From Neostapfia colusana (Eukaryota; Streptophyta; Magnoliopsida; Poales; Poaceae), in NCBI GenBank assembly GCA_030760725.1, contig JASWHV010000008.1, positions 50,257,671-50,321,670 on the forward strand: DNA of 64,000 nt, written 5' to 3'. Positions 10,736 through 21,474 of the stretch are shown here, one piece after another (position 1 is the stretch's first letter; each line of letters opens with the position of its first letter). Below the pieces are notes generated by a model that did not search any database, was not told the DNA's origin, and was given only the letters and a program-made list of their open reading frames with translations. The position numbers and the translations under genes are program-made.

Positions 10736-12180
10736 CTGGACCCACCCTGCTGCGATGAAGAGGCTCTTAAGGAAGACTGTGCCTGCCTCGAGTCGACCAC
10801 TCCATCGAAGATGGCTAACCTATACAACTGAGTAAGATTATTAAATTTTTGTATCTCAAAGTTCGTGATAGTAAACCAAAAATATCAAAACTCACCGTGT
10901 GTGGGGTTTCCCGCCACCGCTTGCATACACGGCTTTAGGGATAATTGTTGGTGTGCTCTCCCAATCATACCCTTCACCTCGAAAGCTCCGCGTCTCCTAC
11001 TCGTACTTTGCCTGGAAATGCAGGAAAATGACGTCTTCAGAACTATTAAAGAGAATTTAATTAAGTTAACAAAATAGATTACCAACGTGTCTGACGCCGC
11101 TTGAGAACACAACTGGTCAGGCTACGACGGGTCACGTCCCAAGTGACCCCTCTTCCACACCTCGATAGGTGTCAGTTCTCGATCGCAGTCTCGCTCCTAT
11201 CGATACGTGTTAGCACAATGAAGATGATAAAATTACTTAAATAAAATTCGAGTAACACTTACCATTCCTTTAGCCAGACGTATGTATCTGTACCCACATA
11301 AACGGTGTTTTGATTCCCTCCCTCTACTGTCTCTACGGGTCTGGGACAAGTCCTGGAAACCCTGGCTCGCCCTACGGGCACACAGGGCACAGTACACATC
11401 CGGACGGGCATAAAGCCACCCTACGCTGACTTGTACATAATTTATTATTGGATGAAAACATTGTTCACAATTGAATAATGAAGCAAAGTAAAATAAATAC
11501 TTTACCTCTGCGTATTGGGCCCCCGTCAAGTACTTGTCGGTCACAACCCTGAACTGTCCGGGCTCACCCTCGTCTGGATGCAACTTGAAGTACGCCTTGG
11601 TAGCTCGAATGCGAGCCGTCGAGAGTGACTGCGTCACGAGCTTCCTGGCGTTGTTGTGGAAGACGACACGAGCATGATCTAGTTGCTGCGCCTCGTCCTC
11701 CAAACGGTACCGTGCCTATAATAAATTTGTATTAAACAAGTATTCCTAATATATAATAGAATTGTATTACACAAATATTCTTTATACTTACCATGAAGTC
11801 ACCCCACAAATCCTACTGGTGGTTGCCGTGGGCAAGGTCCTGGGCCGTAGTGTAATCGTCCCAAGACGTAGCAGCTACTCTCTTCACTACACCGGGGTAG
11901 TGCAAATGGACTAGACGGCCCATGACACTTGTCCCTGACCACTGAATGAGACATCACACCAAGACCTGATAGATGATTCTAAAGTATTACATATATAACT
12001 CTAAGAATATGTAAATTGAATTGTTAGAAATTTACTTACCTATCGCCAACCGGACGAATAACGATCTGATCGTCTGGGTTCACAGGAGCCGGAGGTAGTG
12101 GCTCCTCCGAGTCCGTCGCCTCGGAGTCGGCTCCACATCAGGTGACCTAGAACTGGGGTTACCCCATAGCACTGGTGTCA

Positions 12181-13140
12181 GCCCATGGGAACAAGCGAAA
12201 TAACAGCGTGTTGATGTTGTCAATTGTCAAGGACATTAGATCCTGGCATGCAGATGAACTAGATTTTGTGGGAGGAAAACCAAACCGAATTAATTCTGAA
12301 CCAAGCATTGTCTCCACATCTTACTACACTATTTACATGTTTTAACTGCCAAGCACTATATGGTTTTCACCAGCTCCTTGAAACAAAGGAAAATAACACC
12401 AGATTTAAGTTGATACCGTACAGTAGCTAAAAAATGCCTAAAAGGTTATGGTTTTTGCTGCTTCTATGCAATCAGAACTGAACTGAAATCATGACCAGAA
12501 ATTCCAACTTTTTTCAGTTGGTGTTACTATATTTCTCGTTGGCCCCAATCCTCTTCTACCCAAATAATTATCCAGCATTGCGTTATATCTAGTGATCAGA
12601 CATGACACATATAATAGCCGTCAGACAACCACGAACGAACAGCAAGCTACTGTGAGAAAGAATAGATGTTTTTTGGTTTGCCATGGAATTTGCTGGAAGC
12701 TGACTAACAGAGTTGTTCGTTTTACCTTTCATACATGGGATGCCTATGGTATAAAAATACACAAATCACCTATGAAATGATTTTAAATTTGCTTTTCCAT
12801 CCACAGATATAATAATAAGGTGAGTACTGGATGAGTGGATGGTAATAGACATATCTTAAAGGCAGAATAGACATTCTATGCAAGTATGCATATACCAGGT
12901 TTTGATACCCTACATTTTTAAGTAGCCCTCATATTATGTACAACAGTACAAGTACATATATGTTCAGTACAGCAATCATTAATCCATAAGCAGTCAAAAT
13001 AGAGCAATGAAGCTTAGCAACCATGAACCTTAGCAACGATGATGAGCCTCCTTCCTATGCGTGTGTAGGTGACTTTTGGTTGGTTAACCTTGCAATTATA
13101 AGGTTTTTGTCTGATATTCTTATTCAATAATTCACACGGG
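12181..13140. other. CACTA-1 interior, no gene seen
   Basis: 960 bp of AT-rich sequence upstream of the visible TnpA-like exons on the minus strand. It may hold the promoter, first exon and first intron, but I see no coding motif or clear core promoter. Confidence 0.4.
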
Positions 13141-13424
13141 GCAGGGGCGGGTAGGGCGGGTCGCGGTGCAGCGGGGTGGGGGGGGGGGGGCGGGCGGCTG
13201 GCGGAGGTCCGAGGAGAAGAGGAGGGAGGGAAGCGGCGTACCTCGTTGGACAGCAGAAGGCGGCGGTGGTGCTCGGCGTGCGACGAAGCGGTGGCGGCGC
13301 TCCCAACGGCGGTTGGCGTCCGACGAAGCGGTGGCGGCACTCCCAACGGTGGTCGGCGGCGGCGACGCGAGTGAGGAAGAGAGCGTGGCGGCCGCTGCCC
13401 GAGTATATCAGTGCTTATAAACGA
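13141..13424. other. GC-rich block with poly-G run in CACTA-1
   Basis: Strongly G-rich on the plus strand with a run of consecutive G near 13180-13190, followed by two imperfect copies of a unit around GACGAAGCGGTGGCGGC. Open frames here are composition artefacts. The position between the subterminal repeats and the gene suggests the 5' promoter/leader region of the minus-strand gene. Confidence 0.45.
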
Positions 13425-13690
13425 CGGTGTACTTGAACTGTCGTCTACAACATCCTATTGACGACGTTGCGTTTAACCGTCGTCTATAAAGTCTCGGGCA
13501 GGCCTAGATTTCGGTCCATGTTGACGAGGGTCTATATTGTCGATGGTGGGCCGCCGTCTATAAGACTCGAGACCTTATAGACGATAGTACTATGTTAAAC
13601 ATCGTCAATTAATGACTAATTGACGACGGTGAATTCTAGCCATCGTCGATATGTTTATTGATGACGACACTGTCGTCAATAATTTTAGCC
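13425..13690. repeat. Subterminal repeat cluster of CACTA-1, right
   Basis: The same GACGACGG / CCGTCGTC motifs in both orientations as at the left end, here directly inside the right terminal repeat. Confidence 0.8.
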
Positions 13691-13718
13691 GTCGTATATT
13701 GTCACGATTCCTGTAGTG
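13689..13718 (-). repeat. Right terminal inverted repeat of CACTA-1
   Basis: On the minus strand it begins CACTACAGGAATCGTGAC, a canonical CACTA terminus, followed by the ATG duplication. Confidence 0.85.
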
Positions 13719-14578
13719 ATGCAACAAACACTATTAATCAGATTTCTTAACATCTTGGTCACCATATATCATCGTAAAGAAAAATCTTGGGTCCATTTGA
13801 ATTTTTCTTGTATTAAGTTTTGAACATTTCAGTTTACATATTACAAATGTACTTTTAATGTTCTTATAATATCTCAAATAATTCAAAAAAACCATCTCAA
13901 TAAACTAAATTTTTCGGGAAAATCTGAAATTCTTATTTTAAATGTTTAGGAGTGGTTAAAGGTCCAGTTGTTGGGGCCAGGGACCTGCCCCCTAGAAAAT
14001 TTGGTAGGGACTCAATGATGTCGAGCATCCAAGTTAATTTGGAAGAAAAGAGGAGAGAAAAACTTAGCGTGAGGAGGCGCATGAACTGAGGGAAAGAGGC
14101 TTCCTTGGCTATCAGTAGGACCCGTGATGTTACAATATTTCTCCATAGCTAATTATGGAGTTGGCCGTGAGAACATGCTATACAAGAAAAGACATCCAAT
14201 GACCACATAGGCAAGACTTCCATTACAGGGGGGCGGAGGGCACACCTCTTACATCCTTAACCTCCCCGCGTAGATCCATCATAAATTTGATGTCAGCTGG
14301 GCCTCGTGCCCCTTGCTCACCTCTTGATGCCTGCCCCAAGACGATACCTCCGTACAACCAATGGGTAAGGCCTTCCCTGGACAAAATAGATTAAGAGTAG
14401 ACATTGCCAAAAATATCTTCCTTGGTCGAGGCTCGCATAGCCTTTGACTTGATCCTCCGCCACCTTCACGACATGGAGTCATCTCCTTGGTGTAGGTTGA
14501 GCTCTGGGGCACGCCTGCCTCTGTTGGCCGAGCTCTCGCCATAACACGTTCGTCACCCATTTCCTTGGTCCACTAACA
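13719..14578. other. Unassigned spacer
   Basis: 860 bp between two CACTA ends. AT-rich on the left, mixed composition on the right. No motif in the frames I examined on either strand; nothing supportable as a gene or complete element. Confidence 0.4.
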
Positions 14579-14930
14579 CACTACAGGAAAGAGCAAAAGT
14601 TATGACGACCAACAATATTTATGACGGTTTTAGGGTTGCCCGTCGTCAATAAAGTTATTTATGATGGCTGACCCTGACCGTCGCAAATAGACCCTTATTT
14701 ACGACTGCCATATTCCGGCCGTCATAAATAAGGGGTTGATCGCTTATGTCCCGACCTCGAGGTCGGGACTCGTAGTGGCACCATTCTGAACCCGGGTCCC
14801 GAGTCGGGACCTTGTGCTGGCGCTTCCCGCATAGTTTGGCTGGGGCCCGTGGAGCCACGTGGCTCCGTACGATGGGCTAATCGGTCGTCTCTCAGGTACC
14901 CGAGGTACGTCACCCGTCAGTAGCCCCCGG
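14579..14930 (+). mobile_element. CACTA-2, one end only
   Basis: Starts CACTACAGGAAAGAGC at 14579, followed by subterminal repeats of the form TTTATGACGG / CCGTCATAAATA (14600-14735), a different repeat family from CACTA-1. A block of palindromic sequence around CCCGACCTCGAGG follows. No matching inverted end (TTTCCTGTAGTG) was found in the window, so the element is truncated or its other end lies outside. The right limit is approximate, where Tat-like LTR sequence begins. Confidence 0.6.
14748..14769. repeat. 22-bp perfect palindrome
   Basis: Perfect inverted repeat with no loop centred on CTCGAG between 14758 and 14759, with arms GTCCCGACCTC / GAGGTCGGGAC. A similar imperfect palindrome (CCCGGGTCCCGAGTCGGG) lies at about 14791-14808. 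Confidence 0.85.
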
Positions 14931-16478
14931 GCCCTCGACCGAGTTACTTTTGAACCGGTCGGGGGCACATCCCACGCTTGAAGGAGGCCCTCAAAGGATA
15001 AGAGAGACCAAAAGATTGAATGAGAACATCGTTTTGTTTCAATTCCCCTAGGACACCTCTAGACTCAAAGCTAAGGCACCGAGCATATTTGTAGCTTTGA
15101 ATCGCCGACAGCCCCCGGGTCCTTCCTTCGAGGGTCAGACTCAGATCGTTTGTGAATCCGCTTAGCTCCCAATACACAAACTGTTCAAGGTTTGGAGGGG
15201 TTGAGCTGGTCGGGAATTTACCTCGTTGGCCGAATTCCCAAGCTTGGTGAGCTACCTAACGGGTCACTCGAGTGGAACCCCGCTGTTCTTTCGTAAGGAC
15301 TGAGGAATCAGGTCGACCTCACTGGGGCTCGATGCCCGCATTGCATGAGATCTCTCTTGGTACACTCGTAGAAAACCCAAGCCATTGGGGGGCTGGGCAA
15401 CTCGATGCCGGCGCTTCGGAGGGTCACTGCAGAGTCGCCAAGAGCAAGGAGATGTCGGGAGCGTTCGCGGCTCACGAGTTTGCCATTCAATGGACATCTT
15501 GCGTTGTCTGTCCTTCGTTCAAGATTGTTCGAAGAAGTCCTTTTGACCTACACGGTAGGTAGACCATCCAACCCCGTACTTCGATCGAACCCTTAAAGTG
15601 GGTCGTAAAACTTACCTACTTACCTGGGCCTTTAATTTGGATGGCCCATGGGCTTCATGTCAAGGGTAGGCGAGAAGGTGCCGTGGAGAGGCGGTTGGGA
15701 GAGTGGCTCGTGACTCTTTGAATCGTTGCGGATTTCAAAGAGGCGGGTTTGCGAGGCCAGAATTATGGCTGACGTCGTGTCCTCAGGATTTTGGGGAACG
15801 TGCACGCACATTTACCCACTGCGAGAGTGAGGGGTGAGGGGGTGCGTTTTTCCCCGTCCATGGGCCCCGGTGCCTTTCCTCGTGGCTATTGCGCACAGGC
15901 TATATGTAGCCTTTGAGACGCAAGTCCTCACTTTTCAGCCTTGCGCTTTCTTCTTCCGCTCCGGCCTTCTTGCGATCTTGCTTCCCTGCGATTTTTGGCA
16001 GCTTGAGTTAGAAAGATCAGAAAGGGAGAGTGCGAGCAATTCCCTTATATTCTTCCTCCTTTTCATCGACAGATGTCAGGCTGGACGAAGTCCCGCATCA
16101 CCGCCGACCGTCTCTCCCTCTCGGTCGACCGGGCCATCCTCTCAGGGTCGGAGTTCCAGCGGATCTGTATCCCGACTAGGGAGACGGTTCCGAAGCCTCA
16201 TGACGATGAGGTCATCAGCTTCGTCGACTTCCATTACCGCACGGGTGGGACTCCCGGCGCACAAGTTCATCCGTTCCGCACTCTTTCATTACATCTTAAA
16301 GCTGCTCCACCTGACGCCGCACGGGATTCTCAGTCGCAATCTTCTACATGCTATGTGAGGCCTTCCTATGGATCGAACCCTACTTCGAGCTGTAGAGGCG
16401 GTTTTTCTGGGTGCGGCCATCCTCCACCGACTCCCCAAATCCGGTGGTCGATGGCGCCTGCATCCAGCTATGAAGGGG
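14931..16478 (+). mobile_element. Tat (RIRE2-like) gypsy element, LTR/leader and start of gag-like ORF
   Basis: GC-rich sequence with the AGCCCCCGGGCCCTCGA style typical of Tat-lineage LTRs of grasses, then a possible TATA-like GGCTATATGTAGCC (about 15897) and a gag-like ORF remnant at 16074-16478. The left boundary with CACTA-2 is approximate and no target duplication was found. The SIRE-like copia LTR cuts the element at 16479. Confidence 0.55.
16074..16478 (+). pseudogene. Tat-type gag-like ORF (putative gypsy-type transposon protein), fragment
   Basis: Starts MSGWTKSRIT and contains, spread over two frames, the family blocks VISFVDFHYR and GLPAHKFIRSALFHYILKL, with LTPHGIL, as in the PF04195-type proteins of plant Tat elements. 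One or more frameshifts near 16240-16350 break it, and the SIRE-like LTR ends it at 16478. The function of these proteins is usually given as Gag or unknown. Confidence 0.65.
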
Positions 16479-18109
16479 TGTGAGACCTATGTGTGCTGGA
16501 TACATTGGCTATGACGATAAAAGTTTTGAATTCTACCAAAACACTCTTTTTGTCAAGGTCCGACTCTAGGTCCGAGCTCCGACAAGATCTGACGTAATGT
16601 CCGACTTGCTATGGCTAGGTCCGGCATGTGTTTGGTTAGCTCCGGCGGTAGGTCCGACTAGCTTCGGTCAGTTCCGGTGCTAGGTTCTGCTAGCTTTGGT
16701 AAGCTCTGGCTCAAGGTCCGGTTAGCTTTGGCAAGGTCTGGAGCTAAATCACAATGGTTCTGTTTTTACCATGCAAATATTTCGAACTTGCTTTACATCT
16801 ATGAAAAGTTTGCTTAGTATTCTTTTACTTAAGTTTTTTAAGTGTTATGGCTGTTTACGGTTATTAACATTTTGCTATGGTTTGCAACATGCTTATGTGA
16901 GGTGCTCACGTAAGGTGTTGTGGTTTTTGGAACTAACGTGAGTCAAGTCGCGGACTTGTGCTCAAAAGTATTGGTTGTTTATTCATGTGCAGGTGTTGCT
17001 TGAGTTCAAGATATGGCTGGTGAAGAGATCCATTGAACTAGTCTTAGGGAGAAGATGAGGTTCAACAACCAAGTTCGGGAGGAATTGTGGTTGAGTTGAT
17101 CTGGAGGTCGCGCACCATGTTTGGGTCAAGAACAATGCATATCAAGGTATCATGGACGTCGTTGGAAGGTGTTTGCATGGACGTGGCAACATGGTTCCAA
17201 GGCGTGATGAAGAGATGTGGACGTAAAGAATTGGTAGAAAAGGTCCAACCGACTAGATTTCGGACTCAGGCTGCGGCTGAGTCGGTTATAGCTCAAACAT
17301 GGAAAGATTTGAGTTGGTTATGATAGGATTTCATGTGGGACACGAAGTTGAGTTGTTTTAGGAATGTGGGATACATTCCTAAGGTGTTTGGAAGTCTTAA
17401 GATTGCTTCTATCTGCGTGTCATGAGCAGTTATGCAAAGTTTCAATTTAGAAACTGAGTAAGATTAGAGTCCTAGTTTGAATTGGGTTGGCCTGCGGGCT
17501 GGTTATATAAGCAAGGTAGGCCAGAGCTCATGGCAAGAATACCTTGGGCTGTTCCTCTTATGTTTTGATCAATAAAATTCGTAATTTAGAGGAGCTTTTG
17601 TGCCTTGTTCGTCCGACTTGTTTTTGTCAAGTCTTTCTCGTTGAGTTTCTGGACAGCACGACAGTGCTTCGGTGTTTTGATCATAACTCGAGTTTTATAG
17701 ATCCAATTGACGTGATTCTTTTTGGATTGTCTTCAAAACTTGATTATATATCATCTGTGAAAATTTCACGGTCATTGGTTTTGTAGTTTCTGATCTAAAC
17801 GAGCTTCTTTGCAGTGTTGCAGATCTGGTTTTTACTCGAGTAGAACAGATTGACCCTCGTTTGATCTTTCGATCATAACTTGAGTTTTTCTTGATGGATT
17901 TCCGTGATTCTTGTTGTCGTGTCTTCGTAACTTTATTCTCTATAATATATACCACTTTTGTCATGGTTTAACACATTTTTATCAGTCGCATACGTGGTTT
18001 CTTTAACAGATCGATTTTCTGCCGAGGGGATTTCTGTTGCTTCCGCTAAAAAGTTTAAATCTACCATTCACCCCCTATGGTAGCTTTTCACATGCTCTTC
18101 GATCCTACA
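16479..18109 (+). repeat. 5' LTR of the SIRE-like element
   Basis: 1631 bp beginning TGTGAGACCTATG and ending GATCCTACA. It contains degenerate repeats of AGGTCCGGTTAGCTTTGG (about 16555-16745), TATATAA near 17508, and an AATAAA-like signal (CAATAAAATTCG, about 17570), so promoter and polyadenylation signals lie within it. Confidence 0.8.
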
Positions 18110-18122
18110 GTTAGTATCAGAG
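18110..18122 (+). other. Primer-binding site of the SIRE-like element
   Basis: GTTAGTATCAGAGC directly after the LTR; one base differs from the usual TTGGTATCAGAGC complementary to initiator tRNA-Met. Confidence 0.75.
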
Positions 18123-18170
18123 CCACGGTGCTCTAATTTTTGTGATTTGCACGTGTTTTGACTAATCATC

Positions 18171-19904
18171 ATGGAGAAATACTCCATAAAACCTTGTGTG
18201 TTCAGTGGCATTGATTTTTAGGTTTGGAAGGCACGTATGGAGGCTTTCATCCAGGCGCAAGGCATCGTAATATGGGAAAAGGTGTACAAGCTTTATGACG
18301 TGCCGCCAAATGATCAAGTCATGGCTACGAACATGAGAGATGTCGACAACAACAACAAAGCACAGAACTTGATCATACAAGGATTAACTCAAAGTGACTT
18401 CGACCGTGTTGCGCACCTCCGATCTCCATACGATGTGTGGAAAGTACTTTGTGACTACCACGAAGGATCCAACACGATCAAGGAGGTAAGACAAGATATG
18501 TTCAAGAAAGAATACATGCACTTCAAGATGCATCCTGGTGAGTCCATCGATGACCTCTTTGCTCGCTTCAATAAAATTCTCAGCAACTTGTGTAGTGTCA
18601 ACGTTAATTTTTCAGATGCTGAAAATGCTAGGCAATTACTAAGTGCATTAGACATGTCAATTTGGGAGATAAAAGTTACATCTATTCGTGAATCTACTGT
18701 CATGAGTACACTTACATTAGATATGCTATATTCTAAGTTAAAAACTCATAAAATTGACATAATATCACGTAAGAACCCCAACATGTCTCTTGCATTTGTT
18801 TCACAACGTGACATTCCTAGCTCTAGTCAATCTTCATCTTGTGGTACACTTTCTTTGTTGTCCTCTCTAACCCTTGAACATATTAAAGAGTTTCCAGAGG
18901 AAGAACTTGCACTCATCTCTACTCGGTTCTCAAAAGCATTGCAAAATGTGAGAACTAGAAGGAGAGGAAGTGCCGGACCTCAACGATGCTTCAAATGTGG
19001 TAAGACAGGACATTTTCATATGGATTGCCCTAACCTTTCAAGTCCTAATTCCCGTGATGAAAAGCAAACTAGGACGAAGCACTCCTCTGCAAACAATAAG
19101 AAAAAGAAGAAGGATTTTATAGGACGCCAATTGGTAAATAGTTTTATCTCTGCACTTCAAGAACTTGGCTCGAGCCATGTGGACATCGGAAGTGATGAAG
19201 ATGAAGATGATTTGACAAACTTATGCTTCATGGCGGGCAAGTCAAGTTCGAGTATGGAGGAGGCAGAGCACAACAGCGATAATGAAGAGGTATGTCCTAC
19301 TTGCGAAGAAATATGTGATGCTACTTCTCGTGCCACTATTATAGTTAAGAAAAAGGACAAAAAGCTTAGGGACAATGCTGTTAAAATTGAGTCACTAGAA
19401 TCTGAAATTAATCATCTGAAATCTTTGATTCCTAGTGATGATTCTTGTTCCTCATGTGATTTAATATATGAACAATTGTCCTCTTTAAGAAGTGCACATA
19501 CCTTCACACTTGATAAACTTGAGTTAGATATTGAAAAGAACAGAGAGCTTGCTGCACTTAATGATAAAAACTTGAAAGATGCTTGTTGTTCTACAATTGA
19601 TTTGCATTGTTCTACTTGTGATGATCTTAATAAGAAACTACAAGATGTTACGAATGAAATTTCTATATTGAACAATGCTTTACGTTCTCATAAAGTTAAG
19701 TATTGTTACAATTGCAAACTAAAAGAAAAAACTTCATGTCAAAACTGACTAGACTTGTCTAAGAAACTTGATGACATGAATAGGACACTAGAGCGGTTTT
19801 ATAATGGGAATAAGAATCTGAACTTGCTGTTGAATTCTTCTAAATCTTGCAGTGATAAAACTGGTTTAGGTTTTGATCCCCATGCTCATTTTTATATGTT
19901 TAGA
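18171..19904 (+). pseudogene. SIRE-type Gag, nearly complete but with stops
   Basis: The expected start is ATG at 18171 (MEKYSIKPCVFSGIDF); a TAG follows after 16 codons (about 18219), after which 503 codons are open from 18237 to 19748. Blocks include GLTQSDFDRVAHLRSPYDVW and KEYMHFKMHPGESIDDLFAR in the capsid-like part, then a CX2CX4HX4C zinc knuckle (CFKCGKTGHFHMDC, about 18990) and a long acidic and coiled-coil C-terminus with CX2C pairs, typical of SIRE gag. A TGA at 19746 precedes another open stretch in the same region (LSKKLDDMNRTLE, KTGLGFDP). Two stops in an otherwise clean frame suggest moderate age. Confidence 0.85.
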
Positions 19905-19905
19905 G

Positions 19906-20371
19906 GTGAGCTCGTTTTTATATGTTTCCTTATATGTTTTTGAGAATAGATTGCTACGTAACGAATTAATTGTGGTTAGGATGCATGGAAAGGTTTAAGG
20001 AGTGCTTGGAGGAAGGCTTAGGCGCGTGGAGGACAGGATAATATGTCCAAAGAAGATAGAGTCCGAGCCCAACTCGAAATCGAGTCTAACCCGGAGCCCA
20101 GGAGCACTTCGCTCTGAAATAAATGCCCAGGACGCATACTGACTCCATTTTGGACGTTCTACATATACACAGAAAGTTGAGAGGATAAACTTTCCAATGC
20201 CGCTGGTCCCATGTCAAAATCCTTCAGGAGTCGATGAGAATCGTCAAAACAGATTCGAGTTCAGAATCTGTCAGGGTGCTGCGCAACTGTATTGGGCCAT
20301 CGTGCCTTGTACGAAGTACAAGTCTATTATTTTCGTGTCTTAGGGTTAGGTCACAACCCTAACACCCCTTA
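19906..20371. other. Unassigned sequence between SIRE-like gag and CACTA-3
   Basis: 466 bp with a purine-rich central part (GAGTCCGAGCCCAACTCG) and the end TTAGGGTTAGGTCACAACCC. It resembles LTR-type sequence but matches no other LTR in the window. I see no gene. Confidence 0.35.
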
Positions 20372-20605
20372 CACTAGTAGAAAACTAATTCTTTCATGTG
20401 CCAACTTTATTTTCGTGGGCACTCACAAAAATAACTTTGTTGTCGTGAGCCAATGTATAGCTCAGGAAAATAACAGTTATTTTTGTAGGTTTAGGGTTAA
20501 GGCTTACGAAAATAACTTTATTTTCATGGGCTAGGGTCTTGGCTCATGAAAATAATTTTTTATTTCGTGGGTTCTTTCCTAGCTCACGAAAATAGTTAAG
20601 ATATA
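20372..20605. repeat. Terminal and subterminal repeats of CACTA-3
   Basis: CACTAGTAGAAAA terminus, then at least six copies in both orientations of a motif of the form ATTTTCGTGGGC / GCTCACGAAAAT. The sequence differs from the subterminal repeats of CACTA-1 and CACTA-2. Confidence 0.75.
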
Positions 20606-20639
20606 TCCGACCCGACGCCTCGGCATGCTGACACTTCAT

Positions 20640-20850
20640 CCTGACCCAACCTAGCCACGCCATCTCCCAGGTCGACTGCGCCGCTCCGCTGCGCGGTGCC
20701 GCCTTTGCCCCGAGCCTGCCCCGGCCGCCGCCCCGTCTCGGCGGCCACTTGGACCGGAGCGTCGTGGAGAGGCTGTCGACTCTGAGAGCGCGGGTGGTCG
20801 AGATGGCAATGCAAGAATCGGCGGCGGCATAGCATGGTGCGTCGTGGACC
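20640..20850 (+). other. GC-rich block, possible further captured exon
   Basis: A plus-strand frame reads PRLGGHLDRSVVERLSTL and continues through RARVVEMAMQESAAA to a TAG (about 20830). The composition differs sharply from its flanks and it sits directly before the captured gene fragments. I do not recognise the protein; it could be a captured first exon or 5' UTR. Confidence 0.3.
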
Positions 20851-20882
20851 ACCAAGAATTGTTTCACGGTTTTGTCTGAAAG

Positions 20883-21164
20883 ATGAGGACTTCGGAGCTG
20901 ACTTTCGATTGCCAGTTTGCCTATGCAGGGTCGAGCACAGCCAATCTCTTACAAGCCCTTGAAGATTACTTGCCAGTTCTGCTAGGACTTGTGAAAGAAG
21001 GTGAGAAAATAGTGCAAGTACCTGGTTGTATTTTTTTGTATTGGTTCTCAATCTTGTAGTAGTATTGATGGATTTAGCCTGCAAAATATACAGGTGGTAT
21101 GTTGAGTCACAAAGTGCAGTTCATCTGGATTAACCAAGAGGATAGTGCTAAGGTTGAATGGTAG
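20883..21164 (+). pseudogene. Captured fragment of a BRO1-like domain protein gene
   Basis: Two exons, 20883-21000 and 21094-21164, separated by a GT...AG intron. Joined, they read in one frame through the motifs LLQALEDYLPVLLGLVKE and VQFIWINQEDSAK to a TAG. These blocks match my recollection of plant endosomal-targeting BRO1-like proteins (At5g14020 type), where the alpha-helical block continues further. Only a small internal piece is present and it ends early, so this is a gene fragment carried by the CACTA-3 element. Family assignment is from memory. Confidence 0.55.
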
Positions 21165-21474
21165 TAAATATGATAACTGCACTGAAATTGTCCTTACAAC
21201 ATCTGACTTTTGTATATTAGTACTCAAAAGTCTTATTTAGCCCACTGCTAACTGCTAAGTTCTTATCACCAGAAATCCTTTGAACAGTATAAGGAGAAAG
21301 TGTTGATGCTGAATTAACGTTTATGATAAAAGTACACTTGTAGTTTTATAACCAAAAATAAAATACGGAGTATGATCTGAACGGCTGTCAGTCTGTGCAC
21401 ATTTTATATTTGTAAATAGCATGTTTCACTCAATGCTTGTAACATCATTTCTGTTTTCTTGCTGCAACATTCAG

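Larger units (their letters stand above)
6646..12180 (-). pseudogene. TnpA-like CACTA transposon protein, exon-split and interrupted
   Basis: Plant TnpA/Ptta-type protein, the presumed subterminal-repeat binding partner of CACTA transposase. Exons deduced on the minus strand from GT/AG borders: end of one at 12040 (DDQIVIRPVGD), then 11941-11792 (GRLVHLHYPGVV), 11715-11516 (ARVVFHNNARKLV), 11429-11263, about 11196-11083, about 11010-10896, an exon starting at 10824 that resumes at 7034 and ends at 6834, and a last exon from about 6759 to the stop at 6646. The split exon carries an acidic-basic coiled coil with repeats of LRARDEMQ. An in-frame TAG lies near 11817, and the 3.7-kb solo LTR sits inside the coiled-coil exon. 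The first exon and start codon are not resolved. Function is by family resemblance only. Confidence 0.75.
5584..13718 (-). mobile_element. CACTA (En/Spm) transposon CACTA-1, 8.1 kb
   Basis: The right end reads ...GATTCCTGTAGTG (CACTACAGGAATC inverted) at 13718. The left end is a slightly changed inverted copy (AACTGCAGGAATC) from 5584. The 3-bp sequence ATG flanks both sides (5581-5583 and 13719-13721), the target duplication size expected of CACTA elements. Both ends carry dense subterminal repeats based on TAGACGACGGT and its complement. The interior holds a minus-strand TnpA-like gene. I find no trace of the TnpD/TNP2 transposase, so the element is probably non-autonomous. It was later hit by a solo LTR at 7035-10735; without it the element would be about 4.4 kb. 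Confidence 0.88.
16479..19905 (+). mobile_element. SIRE/Maximus-like Ty1/copia element, truncated
   Basis: A 1.6-kb LTR (TGTGAGACC...CTACA), a primer site, and a long gag frame with C-terminal coiled coil, the organisation of SIRE-type copia elements. No protease, integrase or RT follows; the sequence loses similarity after about 19905. It interrupts the Tat gag-like ORF at 16478, with AGGGG as candidate left duplication, but the right partner was not found. Confidence 0.8.

Noticed and set aside
13014..13436. Pro/Arg-rich and Gly/Arg-rich frames on both strands
   Set aside because: Artefacts of the G-rich block inside CACTA-1; no conserved motif.
20340..20350. Telomere-like TTAGGGTTAGG
   Set aside because: A single short stretch, not tandem TTTAGGG, next to a CACTA terminus.
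20596..21084. 162-codon minus-strand frame
   Set aside because: It is the complement of the captured BRO1-like exon and GC-rich block; the plus-strand reading has recognisable motifs and splice sites.
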